In this document: in pieces, positions 1-10,385 of the stretch
Position numbering within the stretch: position 1 is the stretch's first letter
How the letters are laid out: every line of letters begins with the position of its first letter
From: Deinococcus metalli
GTDB lineage: Bacteria > Deinococcota > Deinococci > Deinococcales > Deinococcaceae
Assembly (NCBI RefSeq): GCF_014201805.1
Contig: NZ_JACHFK010000001.1
Span: forward strand, 62,001-126,000
Direction: 5' to 3'
DNA: 64,000 bases
Made by a program: the position numbers and the translations under genes
The notes under the pieces: model-generated
What the model was told of the DNA's origin: nothing
What the model saw: the letters and a program-made list of their open reading frames with translations, nothing else
The model's database searches: none

Positions 1-387
1 GGGCGGGGGGCGCAGGTACGTGCTGTACGCGTAGTACCCGCCGGCGCCCAGCACGATCACGGCGGTCAGCGCCCCGGCGATCACCGCCGGGCTCACGCCG
101 CTGGCCGAGCGGTTTGGGGTGGGCACGCCGCGCAGGCTCTGCGCGACTTCCGGGGTGGGGGGCACGCTGCGGTCGAAGTCTGCGATCAGCGGCGTGGGAT
201 CGAGGTTGAGTTCACGCGCGTAGCGTTGCAGGTACGAGCGGGCGAAGGTGCGCTCGGGGAGCAGGGCGGTGTTGCCCTCCTCCAGGGCGCGCAGGTAATC
301 GCCGCGGATCTTGGTGCGGACCGAGAGTTCCTGGGTGCTCAGGCCCAGGGCCTCGCGGGCTTGTTTCAGCGTGCTGCCGAAGCTCAT
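1..387 (-). CDS. RodZ-like helix-turn-helix membrane protein (3' end outside window)
   Basis: Only the first 129 codons are in the window. Residues 1-70 form a Cro/C1-type helix-turn-helix of the kind fused to membrane anchors in RodZ, with a motif around KQAREALGLSTQELSVRTKI. A Pro/Ser-rich linker follows, then one transmembrane segment at about residues 98-120 (AVIAGALTAVIVLGAGGYYA). Family knowledge: RodZ-type proteins link MreB to the membrane in rod-shaped cells; in cocci of this genus the role may differ. The periplasmic part runs off the window, so RodZ versus another HTH-membrane protein cannot be settled. Confidence 0.75.
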   Translation of the reverse strand, partial: MSFGSTLKQAREALGLSTQELSVRTKIRGDYLRALEEGNTALLPERTFARSYLQRYARELNLDPTPLIADFDRSVPPTPEVAQSLRGVPTPNRSASGVSPAVIAGALTAVIVLGAGGYYAYSTYLRPPP

Positions 388-441
388 GCTGCCCACCTTA
401 ACCTTTTTGTGAACGGGTGGTCTGTGCGGTCCAGCCGTCCA

Positions 442-1355
<914 letters not shown>

Positions 1356-1356
<1 letters not shown>

Positions 1357-3326
1357 CACTTGCCTCCTTCACGGGTGATCTGCTCGCTGCTCTGGCCGAC
1401 GTTGGGGTTCGGAGTGGCGCGTTCCAGCGCGGCCTGGTCCGGGCTCAGGTGGGTACCGGGCGGCGGTCCGCCCGCCCCGGCCGCCACGAGCTGCGGCGGC
1501 GGCGGATCGGTCAGGCGCCGGCTCAGGAAGCCCCCGGCGGCGATGAACAGCACGATCAGCGCCTTGAGCACCGTCACGATGTCCCGGTTCACGTTCTCGA
1601 GCTGCCGCGAGACCTCCAGGCCGCCGGTGTCGACCGTGCCGAACAGCAGGCTGGACACGACCACGCCCGCCGGGGTGTTCTGGCCCATCAGCGCCACCGC
1701 GATGCCGTCGAAGCCGACGTTCACAGGCATGTTGCCCTTCAGGCGGTACTCGTCCAGCGCGCCCCCGTTCACGTAGTGCAGCCCCGCCAGGCCGGCGAAC
1801 ATCCCGGCGATGGTCATGGCAAGCACCGTGCCGCGCGCCACGCTGATCCCGCCGTACTCGGCCGCCTTGGGCGACAGGCCCACCGCGCGCAGCGCGTACC
1901 CGGTCGAGGTGCGCCACATCAGCGTGCCGAAGAACGCCACGCACAGCAGCGCGATCAGGAACGACGCGTTGAGCTGCGAGCCGGCGATATTCACGGGAAT
2001 CCCGATGCGCCACGTGACGGCCCCGGCGATCACCGCGATCAGCAGCGCCATTCCCGTGCGGCGGGCCTTCAGCACGGCCCGCGCCACGAAGAACGCCACC
2101 AGCGCGACCAGCAGGCCGATGCTGATGGCCGTCTGCCCGCCCGAGCCGACGTTCAGCAGCCCCAGCATGGTCGGCAACTGCGCGCCGGGTTGCAGCACCT
2201 CGCTGCGCGCCTCGAAGCCCTCGGCCTTCAGGCCCAGGTGGTAGGTGCGGCCCAGGAAGGGGAAGGTGTCGGTGCCGATCAGAAAGATGAACACCGCCGA
2301 GGCGATGTAGTTGAGCATGATGGTGTTGATGACCTCGCTGGACCCGAAGCGGGCCTTGAGCACGCCGGGAATGGCGCCCCACAGCGCGCCGAAGGCGCCG
2401 GCCGCGATGATCGACAGCGGCAGCAGGCCCCAGCCCAGCCACGCCGGGCCGTACACGCCGGCCAGCATCGCGCCGACCGCGCCCATGGTCAGCTGGCCGG
2501 GCCCGCCGATGTTGAACAGGCCGGTGCGGAACGCGAACGCGACCGACAGGCCCGTGAAGATCAGCGGCGTGGCGAGCTTCAGGGAATCGAGCAGCGGGTT
2601 GAGGCTGGTGACGGGCGCGAACAGCGACGAATACACGAAGTACACCAGGTCGCTCTTGGCCAGCCAGCCCCCCACGAGGCCCAGCGGTTTGCCGCTGAGG
2701 TTCACGGCCGGCTGCACGATCAGGACCACCACCGCCCCCACCGCGATGGCCAGGGAAATCGCGCTGACCGGCACCAGCAGGCCGCGCAGGCGGTTGTACC
2801 GCTCGTGCCACCACGCCCGTCCGCTCAGGCCCGCCCCGGTGGCGATCAGGCCGCCCAGCACCGGCAGGAACAGGCCCAGGTTCATGCCGCCGCCCGCATA
2901 GAAGTTCCGCAGCTGCCGCTTGGCGCCGGGCCGCAGGGCGGTGTCGGCCATCACGCGGCCCACCTGCTCACTCAGGGTCGCGTCGAGCCGCAGCACGGCC
3001 GCGGCCGCCAGCACGAAGGCCAGCAGCGCCGTGATCCACAGCCACGTCGCGCGCCGCAGCGCGCCGATCACCGTCGCGACCAGCAGGGCCAGCGTGGCCC
3101 AGCCCAGGCCCAGGATCAGTCCGGTGGGCGGCAGGGGCGCGTCCTGGTACGAGGAGAGGTTCAGCAGGCGGCCCGAGAGGTGCAGCAGCACGGCGTCCGC
3201 GTCCGTGCCGCCGCGGCCCAGGGTGGCCAGCGGGAACAGCAGCATGCCGGCGGCGGCCACGGCCGCAGCGATCAGCGCGATGCGCGCGCCGTCCCCGGTC
3301 GGGCGGGTGTCAAGAGCGGTCGTCAC
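1356..3326 (-). CDS. ABC transporter permease, BMP/nucleoside family, with long N-terminal extension
   Basis: The protein is 656 residues. The C-terminal ~430 residues match the larger permease of BMP-type importers (NupP/YufP), with [30 protein letters not shown] and [15 protein letters not shown]. Such permeases are usually about 350-400 residues. Here roughly 200 extra N-terminal residues carry several additional hydrophobic segments. The start is GTG at 3326: a TACAAT -10 box lies 6 nt upstream, predicting a leaderless transcript, while longer in-frame starts would run into the divergent ndk promoter region. The stop overlaps the next permease start. The substrate is probably nucleosides by family, not shown directly. 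Confidence 0.9.
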
Positions 3327-3332
3327 GCCGCC

Positions 3333-3338
3333 ATTGTA
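3333..3338 (-). promoter_or_regulatory. -10 box TACAAT, leaderless start of the permease pair
   Basis: TACAAT ends 6 nt before the GTG start at 3326, leaving no space for a Shine-Dalgarno site. Confidence 0.65.
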
Positions 3339-3392
3339 CGGGGCGCCCCTGCTCCCGGCGAGAACTGCGGCGGGCCGCGCGGCCGGGGCTGC

Positions 3393-3398
3393 TATGCT
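3393..3398 (+). promoter_or_regulatory. Extended -10 box TGC-TATGCT for ndk
   Basis: TATGCT, preceded by TG one base upstream, lies 10 nt before the ndk ATG, so the leader would be absent or only a few bases long. No Shine-Dalgarno sequence is visible. Confidence 0.55.
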
Positions 3399-3408
3399 CG
3401 CGGGCGGT

Positions 3409-3825
3409 ATGGAACGCACTTTTGCCATGATCAAGCCCGACGGCGTCCGCCGTGGCCTCACGCCCGAGATTCTCGCCCGCATCCAGCGCAAGGGGTACCG
3501 CGTCATCGGCCTCAAGCAGATGGTCATTGCCCGCGAGACGGCCGAGGCCCACTACGCCGAACACAAGGAGCGCCCCTTCTTCGGGGAACTCGTGACCTTC
3601 ATCACCGGCGGTCCCGTGGTCGCCATCGCCCTGGAGGGCGAGAACGCCATCAGCGGGTGGCGGGCCATGATGGGCGCCACGAACCCGGCGAACGCCGCGC
3701 CCGGCACCATCCGCGCGGACTTCGCCACCACCACCGGCGAGAACGTCACCCACGGCAGCGACAGCCCGGAGAGCGCCGCGCGCGAACTCGGCCTGTTCTT
3801 CCAGGACAGCGAACTGCTGGCCTGA
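3409..3825 (+). CDS. ndk: Nucleoside diphosphate kinase
   Basis: This is a 138-residue enzyme of the usual ndk length. It transfers the gamma-phosphate of ATP to nucleoside diphosphates through a phospho-histidine. The phosphate-accepting histidine is His115 in [12 protein letters not shown]; other signatures are [15 protein letters not shown] at the N-terminus and GNG-equivalent residues near [12 protein letters not shown]. It stands alone, divergent from the permease pair, and is cytoplasmic. Identification is secure. Confidence 0.98.
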   Translation: MERTFAMIKPDGVRRGLTPEILARIQRKGYRVIGLKQMVIARETAEAHYAEHKERPFFGELVTFITGGPVVAIALEGENAISGWRAMMGATNPANAAPGTIRADFATTTGENVTHGSDSPESAARELGLFFQDSELLA

Positions 3826-3929
3826 GCGGCCGCCGGGGTGCCGCCGAGCTGCCGTCCGCCTGGACGCCCAGCTGGACGGGAAATGCAAGGTTCCTGTCAT
3901 GACCGCCTGCATACGATCGCGCTGAGGGT

Positions 3930-4970
3930 ATGTCGAGGCGGACCACTCCACTCCAGGACCTGCTGCTGCGCAGCCAGCTGGCCGCCGTGCTGGCGGCCAG
4001 CGCGGCGTACGTGGCCTACGCGCTGCTGACGGCGCTGATCGATCCGCCCGGCGCGTTTCCGCTGGCGTACCAGACGCCGAAATACTGGGCGGCCGTGGTC
4101 GCCGCGGCGACCATCGTCGCCCTGACCGCCGTGCCGCACCGACTGAAGACCGTGTACCTGGCCGCAGCGGCCGGGTACGCGGTCGCCACGCTGTTCGAGC
4201 TGCCCCGCGCGGCCACCGGCGGGATGTCCGTTCACCTGATGCTGTGGCTCACCCTGAACGTGCTGGTGTCCTTCGTGGTGTTCGGCGCGCGGCCGGCCGC
4301 GGCCCTGAACGCCCTGGGCACGCTGCTGCTGCTGGGCGCCGTGGTGGTTCGCGGGCCGCTGCCCGCCGCGCAGCGCGCCGACTGGATCACGGCCGTGATC
4401 GTGATGGGCGTGGCCGGCATGATCGCGTACACGCTGATGACCTTTATCGAGAACAACCTGCTCCAGCACGCCCAGGACAGCGAGAAGCTGCTCGCCGCGC
4501 GCCAGGACGCCGTGACCGACGTGTACGGCCGCGGCGCCATCGAGGAGGAGCTGCACCACGCCATGGAGCACGCCAACCGCACGAATACGCCCATGAGCAT
4601 CGTCGTGACGGACATCGACCACTTCAAGCAGGTGAACGACCAGCACGGCCACGCCTTCGGGGACGACGTGCTGCGCGCAGTCGGCAAGCGGCTGCGGCGC
4701 AACGTGGGCGGCATCGGCGGCATGGTGGGCCGCTGGGGCGGCGAGGAGTTCATCGTGCTGCTGCCGGGTCTGTCCAAGCCGGACGCGCTGGCGCTCGCCG
4801 AACGCCTGCGGCGCGAGATCGGCGACACGCCGCTGGCTGGCCTGCCCGTCACCGCGAGTTTCGGTGTGGCGTCCTACCGCGGCACGGGCGACACGCCGGA
4901 CCAGCTGTTCGGCCGGGCCGACATGGCGATGTACGAGGCCAAGCGCTCGGGCCGCAACGCCGTGCGCTGA
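3930..4970 (+). CDS. Membrane-anchored GGDEF-domain protein (diguanylate cyclase)
   Basis: The protein is 346 residues. About five or six hydrophobic segments occupy residues 15-170 and act as a membrane sensor region. A short linker helix leads to a GGDEF domain in the C-terminal half, with the catalytic signature GGEEF at residues 270-274 and metal-binding VVTDIDHFKQVND near residue 225. It should make cyclic di-GMP from two GTP. The usual DxLTGLxNRR entry motif is altered to DVYGRGAIEEEL. The inhibitory RxxD site upstream of GGEEF is absent (Gly at both key positions), predicting no classical product inhibition. The gene is convergent with the lipoprotein gene, one base apart. Confidence 0.92.
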   Translation: MSRRTTPLQDLLLRSQLAAVLAASAAYVAYALLTALIDPPGAFPLAYQTPKYWAAVVAAATIVALTAVPHRLKTVYLAAAAGYAVATLFELPRAATGGMSVHLMLWLTLNVLVSFVVFGARPAAALNALGTLLLLGAVVVRGPLPAAQRADWITAVIVMGVAGMIAYTLMTFIENNLLQHAQDSEKLLAARQDAVTDVYGRGAIEEELHHAMEHANRTNTPMSIVVTDIDHFKQVNDQHGHAFGDDVLRAVGKRLRRNVGGIGGMVGRWGGEEFIVLLPGLSKPDALALAERLRREIGDTPLAGLPVTASFGVASYRGTGDTPDQLFGRADMAMYEAKRSGRNAVR

Positions 4971-4971
4971 T

Positions 4972-5430
4972 TCAGCGGAACGCGCTCAGCAGGTCCGGGT
5001 CGCGCTGCGCGGCGTATCCGCGCGTCACCAGCCGCAGGGCCTCGCCCGCGCGCAGCACGAGCACGTCCTTCAGGCCGGACGTCGCGGCGGGACGCAGCGC
5101 GGGGCCCTGGGCGGTCTGGACGGTCGCCGCGCCTGCGCCGGCCGCGTCCTGCGCGCTGAACGTCGGCTTCTCGACGATCAGGTTCCACGCCTGTGCGCGG
5201 GAATCGCCGTCGTAGGTGATGGTCATCGCGGCGGCCTGGAGCGGCGGGTGGGTCGTCCACACCACCGAGCGCAGCCCTCCGGGCAGGCGGTCGCGGTGGT
5301 CGGCCTGCGCGTCGAAGGTGCCGTTGGCGGTGAAGATCAGCTGCTGCTCCAGCGTGTTCGCCGCAGGGCTGCGGTGGCACGCCGTGAGCAGCAGCGCGGC
5401 CAGCAGCAGCCCCGGGCGGCGGACGGTCAT
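4972..5430 (-). CDS. Hypothetical lipoprotein
   Basis: This 152-residue predicted lipoprotein has signal peptide MTVRRPGLLLAALLLTACHR with lipobox LTAC, so Cys16 would be lipidated after signal peptidase II cleavage. The rest is a small hydrophilic domain with no family I recognise. ATG at 5430 is chosen because it puts the signal peptide at the N-terminus and has TATGGT 6 nt upstream. It is convergent with the GGDEF gene and divergent from the small membrane protein at 5483. Confidence 0.8.
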   Translation of the reverse strand: MTVRRPGLLLAALLLTACHRSPAANTLEQQLIFTANGTFDAQADHRDRLPGGLRSVVWTTHPPLQAAAMTITYDGDSRAQAWNLIVEKPTFSAQDAAGAGAATVQTAQGPALRPAATSGLKDVLVLRAGEALRLVTRGYAAQRDPDLLSAFR

Positions 5431-5436
5431 ACCCGC

Positions 5437-5442
5437 ACCATA
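5437..5442 (-). promoter_or_regulatory. -10 box TATGGT, leaderless start of the lipoprotein gene
   Basis: TATGGT is separated by 6 nt from the ATG at 5430. Confidence 0.5.
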
Positions 5443-5482
5443 CGTCCCCGCGCCCGGCGGGAGCATGTGCAAACATCCCGGC

Positions 5483-5800
5483 ATGGACGCCCACCGCTCG
5501 GCCCTGGTGGTGACCGGGGCGCTGCTGCTCGCGCTGCTGGCGCTGGGGCTGTCGCTGCAGCTGGGCTACCGGCGGGGGGCGGCGCGCTGGCCGCACCACG
5601 CCCTGTACTTCGCCGTGGTGGCCGGGACCGGCGTGGCCGCCGCGCTGACGTGGCGCGCGGGCGCGGCGGCCTGGGCGCTGCTGCCTGCGCTGGCCCTGCT
5701 GCTGACCATGCCGCGCACCCGCCCCGGCACGGCCGGGCACTGGCAGCGGGCGCTGGTGTGCGCGCTGGCGTACGCGCTGGGGGCATGGGGGGCGTGGTAG
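5483..5800 (+). CDS. Small integral membrane protein
   Basis: The 105-residue protein is composed almost entirely of hydrophobic helices: three or four predicted membrane segments separated by short Arg-rich loops (YRRGAARW, MPRTRPGTAG). No conserved catalytic motif or family is recognised. ATG at 5483 is the first start that keeps the N-terminus compact. The next gene follows 23 nt later but has its own -10 box, so cotranscription is uncertain. Confidence 0.75.
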   Translation: MDAHRSALVVTGALLLALLALGLSLQLGYRRGAARWPHHALYFAVVAGTGVAAALTWRAGAAAWALLPALALLLTMPRTRPGTAGHWQRALVCALAYALGAWGAW

Positions 5801-5811
5801 GGGAGGACTGC

Positions 5812-5817
5812 TAGCCT
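5812..5817 (+). promoter_or_regulatory. Extended -10 box TGC-TAGCCT, leaderless start of nitroreductase
   Basis: TAGCCT is followed after 6 nt by the ATG at 5824, and TG sits just upstream. Confidence 0.6.
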
Positions 5818-5823
5818 GGGCGC

Positions 5824-6615
5824 ATGGAACTCATCGAGGGGATGCTGGCCCGGCGGACCACCAACGGCCCCTTCCGCCCGGACCGGGTCAGCCGCGAGCA
5901 CCAGCACACGCTGATGCGCGCCGCGCAGGCCGCGCCCAGCCACTTCAACTCGCAGCCGTGGCGCTTCGTGCTGGTCGAGCATCCGGACACCATCGCCCGC
6001 GTGGCGCAGCTCAGCGGCGACAGCATGACCGAACTCATCGAGGCCGGCGTGTTCTTCGAGCGCTACCGCCGCTACTTCCGCTTCAGCGCCCAGGAGATGG
6101 ACGCCCGGCGCGACGGCATTCACATCGACCACCTGCCTGGCCCGCTGCGGCCCTTCACGCGCCAGATCTTCTCCGACGCGGGCCTGAAGGTCATGCGGCA
6201 GCTCGGCGTGCCCAGAAAGCTGGGCGAGGACAACCGCAAGCTGGTCGCCGGCAGTCCGCTGCTGCTGGCCGCGCTGCTCGACAAGACCGAGTACCGCCCA
6301 GGCGAGCTGTCGGGCTTCTACTCGGTGTTCGGGCTGGGCGCGGCCATCGAGAACATCTGGAACGCGGTGGGGGAACTCGGCATGGGCATCCAGTTCATCA
6401 GCACGCCCATGGAGATTCCCCGGCAGTGGCAGGCCATGCAGGAACTGCTGCGCGTGCCGCCGGAGCTGGAACTCATGGCGGTGTACCGTCTGGGCTACCT
6501 GCCGGAGCATGAGGCGCGGCCCAGCATCGACTGGAGCAGCCGCCAGCGCAAACGCCTGGAGCAGTTCGTGTACCGGGAAACGTGCGACACGCCCGAAGCG
6601 GAGGTGGTCCGGTGA
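5824..6615 (+). CDS. Nitroreductase-family protein
   Basis: The 263-residue protein has the FMN-dependent nitroreductase fold. The N-terminal [17 protein letters not shown] plus [13 protein letters not shown] (residues ~37-49) is the FMN phosphate and ring binding region typical of the family, and the C-terminal part contains a [19 protein letters not shown] helix. Family members reduce nitro compounds, quinones or flavins with NAD(P)H; the substrate here is unknown. The stop codon overlaps the GTG of the next gene (GTGA), so it is translationally coupled to the Gfo/Idh/MocA oxidoreductase. Confidence 0.9.
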   Translation: MELIEGMLARRTTNGPFRPDRVSREHQHTLMRAAQAAPSHFNSQPWRFVLVEHPDTIARVAQLSGDSMTELIEAGVFFERYRRYFRFSAQEMDARRDGIHIDHLPGPLRPFTRQIFSDAGLKVMRQLGVPRKLGEDNRKLVAGSPLLLAALLDKTEYRPGELSGFYSVFGLGAAIENIWNAVGELGMGIQFISTPMEIPRQWQAMQELLRVPPELELMAVYRLGYLPEHEARPSIDWSSRQRKRLEQFVYRETCDTPEAEVVR

Positions 6616-7637
6616 CGCCCCTGAAGGTGCTGCACGTCGGTCTGGGCGGGTGGGGCCGCAGCTGGATGACGGTCACCGCCGCCGAGGAGCGCGTGGAGGT
6701 CGTCGGCTACGTGGACGCGTCCGCCGAGGCGCTGGCCCTGGCACAGGCGCAGGGGGCGCCGCCGGAGCGCTGCTTCACGTCGCTGGCGGACGCGCTGCAG
6801 GGTGCGGGCGCCGAGGGTGTGCTCGTGACCACCAACGCGGTCGGGCACGCGCCGGTGGCCCTGGCGGCGCTGGAGGCGGGCCTGCCGGTGCTGATCGAGA
6901 AGCCCTTCGCGATCAGCGTGGCCGAGGCCCGCACGGTCGTGGACGCCGCGGCCGCGAAGGGTCTGGCCGTGATGGTCAGCCAGAACTACCGCTTCCATCC
7001 GGCCGCGCAGGCTGCCGCCGCGTGGGTGCGCTCTGCGCCCTACGGCGAGGTCGGCGTGGTCGAGGTCGAGTTCCGCCGCGACAGCGCCCGCACCGCCGCG
7101 AGCGCCCACCACCTGCTGCCCCACCCGCTGCTGCTCGACATGGCGATCCACCACTTCGACCTGATGCGCTTCGTGCTGGGGCGCGAGGCGGTGTCCATCG
7201 ACTGCCACGCCTTCAACCCGCCGTGGAGTCCCTTCCGCGACCCGGCCTCGGCGGTCGCCACGGCCCAGTTCCAGGGCGGCGTGACTGTCAGTTACCGCGG
7301 CACATGGGCGAGTTCCGGCGTCAAGACCCCGTGGTCCGGCGAGTGGCGACTGGACGCGCGGGACGCCGAGCTGTGGTGGACCGGCCGTGACGACCCGCCC
7401 GCCGACCGCGCCACCGTGCGCCCGGTCGGCAAGCGGGCCCGCGCCCTGCCGCTGCCGCCGGTCACGCACCTCGACCGGGCCGGCGCGCTCGCCGAGTTCG
7501 TGCACGCTGTGCGTGGGGGGCGTGAGCCGCAGAGCAGCGGGCGCGACAACCTCGGCAGCCTCGCGCTGGCCCTGGCCGCCATCCGCTCCGCGCAGGAGCG
7601 CCGCACCGTGCCGCTGGCCGAGCTGCTGGACACCTGA
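6612..7637 (+). CDS. Gfo/Idh/MocA-family oxidoreductase
   Basis: The 341-residue protein has an N-terminal Rossmann domain with the NAD(P)-binding glycine motif GLGGWGR at about residues 8-14 and the family's EKPF motif near residue 97. A C-terminal alpha/beta domain carries a Lys/His-type substrate region ([11 protein letters not shown]). These enzymes oxidise or reduce sugars, inositols or related compounds. GTG at 6612 overlaps the nitroreductase stop by four bases. The substrate cannot be deduced. A weak hairpin lies just after the stop at about 7654-7671. Confidence 0.92.
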   Translation: MTPLKVLHVGLGGWGRSWMTVTAAEERVEVVGYVDASAEALALAQAQGAPPERCFTSLADALQGAGAEGVLVTTNAVGHAPVALAALEAGLPVLIEKPFAISVAEARTVVDAAAAKGLAVMVSQNYRFHPAAQAAAAWVRSAPYGEVGVVEVEFRRDSARTAASAHHLLPHPLLLDMAIHHFDLMRFVLGREAVSIDCHAFNPPWSPFRDPASAVATAQFQGGVTVSYRGTWASSGVKTPWSGEWRLDARDAELWWTGRDDPPADRATVRPVGKRARALPLPPVTHLDRAGALAEFVHAVRGGREPQSSGRDNLGSLALALAAIRSAQERRTVPLAELLDT

Positions 7638-7731
7638 ACGCCCGGGCGCGGGCGACCGTGAAGGGACGGTCAGTTCGGGCCGGGAGCAGCGCCCCGCCCA
7701 CGGGTGCAGAATGCCGCGGGAGGCACCACCC

Positions 7732-8634
7732 ATGACCAACAGCACCACGCTCAACGCCGCGCAGAGCGGCACCTTCCAGATCGGCGGCGACCTGAGCGTC
7801 AACCGCCTGGGCTTCGGCGCCATGCGCGTCACCGGCGACGGGATCTGGGGCGAGCCGGCCGACCGCAGCGGCGCCCTGGCGACCCTGCGCCGACTGCCGG
7901 ACCTCGGCGTGAACTTCATCGACACCGCCGACAGTTACGGCCCGGCCGTCAGCGAGGAACTCATCCGCGAGGCGCTGCACCCCTACGACGCGGTCGTGAT
8001 CGCCACCAAGGGCGGCCTGACCCGCACCGGCCCGAACGTGTGGATTCCCGTGGGCCGCCCCGAGTACCTCAAGCAGCAGGCATACATCTCGCGCCGCCGC
8101 CTGGGCGTGGACGTCATCGACCTGTGGCAGCTCCACCGCATCGACCCCAAGGTGCCGCGCGACGAGCAGTTCGGCGCCATCCGCGAGCTGATGGACGAGG
8201 GCGTCATTCGCCACGCCGGGCTCTCGGAGGTCGGCGTCGAGGAGATCGAGGCCGCGCGCAAGGTCTTCCCGGTGGCGACCGTGCAGAACCTCTACAACCT
8301 CGTGAACCGCAAGTCCGAGGACGTCGTGGAGTACTGCGCCCGCGAGACCATCGGCTTCATTCCGTGGTTCCCGCTGGCCGCCGGCAGCCTCGCGCGGGAG
8401 GGCAGCGTCCTGAGCGACGTCGCTGGGCGCGTGAACGCCAGCCCGTCGCAGGTGGCGCTCGCGTGGGTGCTCCGGCGCAGCCCCGTCATGCTGCCCATTC
8501 CCGGCACGGGCAAGGTCGCGCACCTCGAGGAAAATGTTGCCGCCGCCGCACTCGAACTCTCCGACGAGGACTTCCGGACGCTCGACGAGGTCGGTCAGGC
8601 CGAGTGGGCCAAGGAAAGCCAGCAGCAGGCCTGA
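7732..8634 (+). CDS. Aldo/keto reductase
   Basis: This 300-residue TIM-barrel oxidoreductase has the AKR catalytic tetrad recognisable as Asp and Tyr in [11 protein letters not shown], Lys in VVIATKGGL and His in WQLHRIDP. C-terminal [13 protein letters not shown] is the NADPH phosphate-binding segment. It is of the YajO/PdxI-like clade length. The start is ATG at 7732 with a GGGAGG ribosome-binding site. A strong terminator follows at 8658-8692. The substrate is unknown; pyridoxal reductase-type activity is one possibility among many. Confidence 0.93.
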   Translation: MTNSTTLNAAQSGTFQIGGDLSVNRLGFGAMRVTGDGIWGEPADRSGALATLRRLPDLGVNFIDTADSYGPAVSEELIREALHPYDAVVIATKGGLTRTGPNVWIPVGRPEYLKQQAYISRRRLGVDVIDLWQLHRIDPKVPRDEQFGAIRELMDEGVIRHAGLSEVGVEEIEAARKVFPVATVQNLYNLVNRKSEDVVEYCARETIGFIPWFPLAAGSLAREGSVLSDVAGRVNASPSQVALAWVLRRSPVMLPIPGTGKVAHLEENVAAAALELSDEDFRTLDEVGQAEWAKESQQQA

Positions 8635-8657
8635 GCCCACGCCGCCATCAGCCCCGA

Positions 8658-8692
8658 AACAGGCCCCGGAGCATGCGTCTCCGGGGCCTGTT
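8658..8692 (+). terminator. Terminator-like hairpin after aldo/keto reductase
   Basis: A perfect 14-bp stem (AACAGGCCCCGGAG with its complement) and a 7-nt loop, followed by TTGCTGT. Confidence 0.8.
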
Positions 8693-8805
8693 GCTGTGGG
8701 CCGACGTCCCGGGCACCGCCAGATGTCGTGCGCCGGCGGTCAGGCTAAGGTCTCCTGAATCCGGCGGCACGGTTCCCGTCAGCTCCCGCACGGCAGAATG
8801 CCGGG

Positions 8806-9873
8806 ATGACGTTTCCCCCCGTGCCGGTCGTGCGCGCGCTGGTGACCGGCACCCCGCCGCACCTGACGCCGCAGACCGAGATCCGCGCCGCGGCCAGCAC
8901 CCTGTTTCCGCGCATGGCCGCGCGCCCCCACATGCTCGACGTGTTCGACAACGCGCAGATCGACACCCGCGCCCTGGCCCGCCCGCTGGCGTGGTACCTC
9001 AGCCCGCGCGGCTTCGGCGAGAAGAACGACCTGTTCTTAGAGGAGGCCCGGACGCTGCTGCGGCGGCTGGCGGCCGAGGCGCTGGAGCGCGCACAGGTGG
9101 CGCCCGCCGACGTGGACGCGGTGATCGTCGTGAACACCAGCGGCCTGAGCACACCCAGCCTGGACGCGGACCTGATCGGCGCCCTGGGTCTCAACCGGCA
9201 CGCGGCGCGGCTGCCGGTGTGGGGTCTGGGCTGTGCGGGCGGCGCGGCCGGGCTGGCCCGCGCGGCCGACCTGGTGCGCGCGGGCTTCCGGCGCGTGCTG
9301 TACGTGGCCGTGGAACTGTGCTCGCTGACGCTGGTCAAGGGCGACGAATCCAAGAGCAACTTCGTGGGCACCGCGCTGTTCTCGGACGGCGCAGCGGCGC
9401 TGGTCGTGACCGCTCCGGACGTGCCCGGCCCGCCGCCGCTGGCGGAACTGCACGGGGCGTACTCCACCCTGATCGAGCACAGCGAGGACATCATGGGCTG
9501 GGACGTCGTGGACGACGGCCTGAAGGTGCGCTTCTCGCGCGATATTCCCACCCTGGTGCGCAGCATGATGCGGGACAACGTGCAGGGCGCCCTCGCCGGG
9601 CACGGCTGGTGCCGGGAGGGCGTCCAGACGTACGTGGTGCATCCGGGCGGCGTGAAGGTGCTCGCCGCGTACGAGGAGGCCCTGGAGTTGCCGCCGGGTG
9701 CGCTGGACGCGAGCCGCCGCGTGCTGCGCGACTACGGCAACATGAGCAGCGTGACCGTGCTGTTCGTGCTGGAGGAGACCCTCAAGGCCGCGCCGACCGG
9801 ACGCGCCGTCCTGAGCGCCATGGGGCCCGGCTTCAGCGCCGAGCACGTCCTGCTGACCTTTCCTGGAGCGTAG
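8806..9873 (+). CDS. Type III polyketide synthase (chalcone/stilbene synthase family)
   Basis: This 355-residue thiolase-fold enzyme retains the complete type III PKS triad: Cys143 in [10 protein letters not shown], His279 in VVHPGGVKV and Asn312 in DYGNMSSVT. Family members condense malonyl-CoA units on a CoA starter to make pyrones, resorcinols or tetrahydroxynaphthalene (BpsA- and RppA-like). The adjacent O- or isoprenylcysteine-type methyltransferase often found beside bacterial members is not present, and neither is an oxidase, so the product is unknown. The gene is monocistronic: a terminator precedes it and a hairpin separates it from the convergent gene. Confidence 0.93.
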   Translation: MTFPPVPVVRALVTGTPPHLTPQTEIRAAASTLFPRMAARPHMLDVFDNAQIDTRALARPLAWYLSPRGFGEKNDLFLEEARTLLRRLAAEALERAQVAPADVDAVIVVNTSGLSTPSLDADLIGALGLNRHAARLPVWGLGCAGGAAGLARAADLVRAGFRRVLYVAVELCSLTLVKGDESKSNFVGTALFSDGAAALVVTAPDVPGPPPLAELHGAYSTLIEHSEDIMGWDVVDDGLKVRFSRDIPTLVRSMMRDNVQGALAGHGWCREGVQTYVVHPGGVKVLAAYEEALELPPGALDASRRVLRDYGNMSSVTVLFVLEETLKAAPTGRAVLSAMGPGFSAEHVLLTFPGA

Positions 9874-9875
9874 GG

Positions 9876-9905
9876 CCGGGGCGAGCCGCGCTGGACTCGC
9901 CCCGG
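9876..9905. terminator. Bidirectional terminator hairpin between convergent genes
   Basis: A 10-bp perfect stem CCGGGGCGAG / CTCGCCCCGG with a 10-nt loop, between the polyketide synthase stop and the convergent 109-residue gene. Confidence 0.65.
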
Positions 9906-9919
9906 GCTGGAAACTCGAA

Positions 9920-10249
9920 TTACGCGCCCTGGTCGCCGTCCACGGTCTTGTCGGGGTTCGTGGCCGCGCCGCTGGCGGGCAGGCCGTCCTTCATGCCGCC
10001 GTAGGTGCTGGGGTTGGCGTCCGGGCCGCCGGGCTGGGCCGCGCGGGGATCGGTGGTGGCGCTCGTCTGCTGGGCGGTGCTGGTCGTGGCGCCCGCGTCG
10101 GCGTTCTCGTCGCTGACGTCGGGATAGATGCCCTGGGTAGCCGGATCGCCGGGGTTCTTCGGCGTGCCGGTATTCCACTGCGCCTGGTCGTTGATGGTGT
10201 CCTGCGAGACGTTGGTGTGCGCCTCGGTGCCCGGCTTGCCTTCTCCCAT
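9920..10249 (-). CDS. Hydrophilin-like disordered protein
   Basis: The 109-residue protein has no hydrophobic core. It is rich in Gly (about 14 percent by my count), Asp, Asn, Thr, Pro and Ala, and begins MGEGKPGTEAHTNVSQDT. It is almost certainly disordered. By composition it resembles hydrophilins and LEA-like proteins, which are linked to desiccation and osmotic stress; that role is an inference. A GGGAGG ribosome-binding site precedes ATG at 10249. Another hydrophilic gene lies immediately upstream on the same strand. Confidence 0.75.
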   Translation of the reverse strand: MGEGKPGTEAHTNVSQDTINDQAQWNTGTPKNPGDPATQGIYPDVSDENADAGATTSTAQQTSATTDPRAAQPGGPDANPSTYGGMKDGLPASGAATNPDKTVDGDQGA

Positions 10250-10262
10250 GCTCCAGCCTCCC

Positions 10263-10280
10263 CGCCCCGCAGACGGGGCG
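10263..10280 (-). terminator. Weak hairpin between the two hydrophilin-like genes
   Basis: CGCCCC / GGGGCG, 6-bp stem and 6-nt loop. It could attenuate read-through from the 63-residue gene or be a leader structure of the next gene. Confidence 0.3.
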
Positions 10281-10385
10281 CCGCGTTGTGAATGCCCGCT
10301 CAGCGTATCCTGCGTTCCGTTGGCTTTCGGTGGGTGGGCATTTACGAGACGTTGGGCGTGGCGTGCCGGGCGGCTGGGCCAGCCG

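Noticed and set aside
1449..3902. Long plus-strand open frame of over 800 codons opposite the permease and across ndk
   Set aside because: Composition is Arg/Gln/His repeats with no domain, and it lies in a different frame from ndk, which has a full set of active-site residues.
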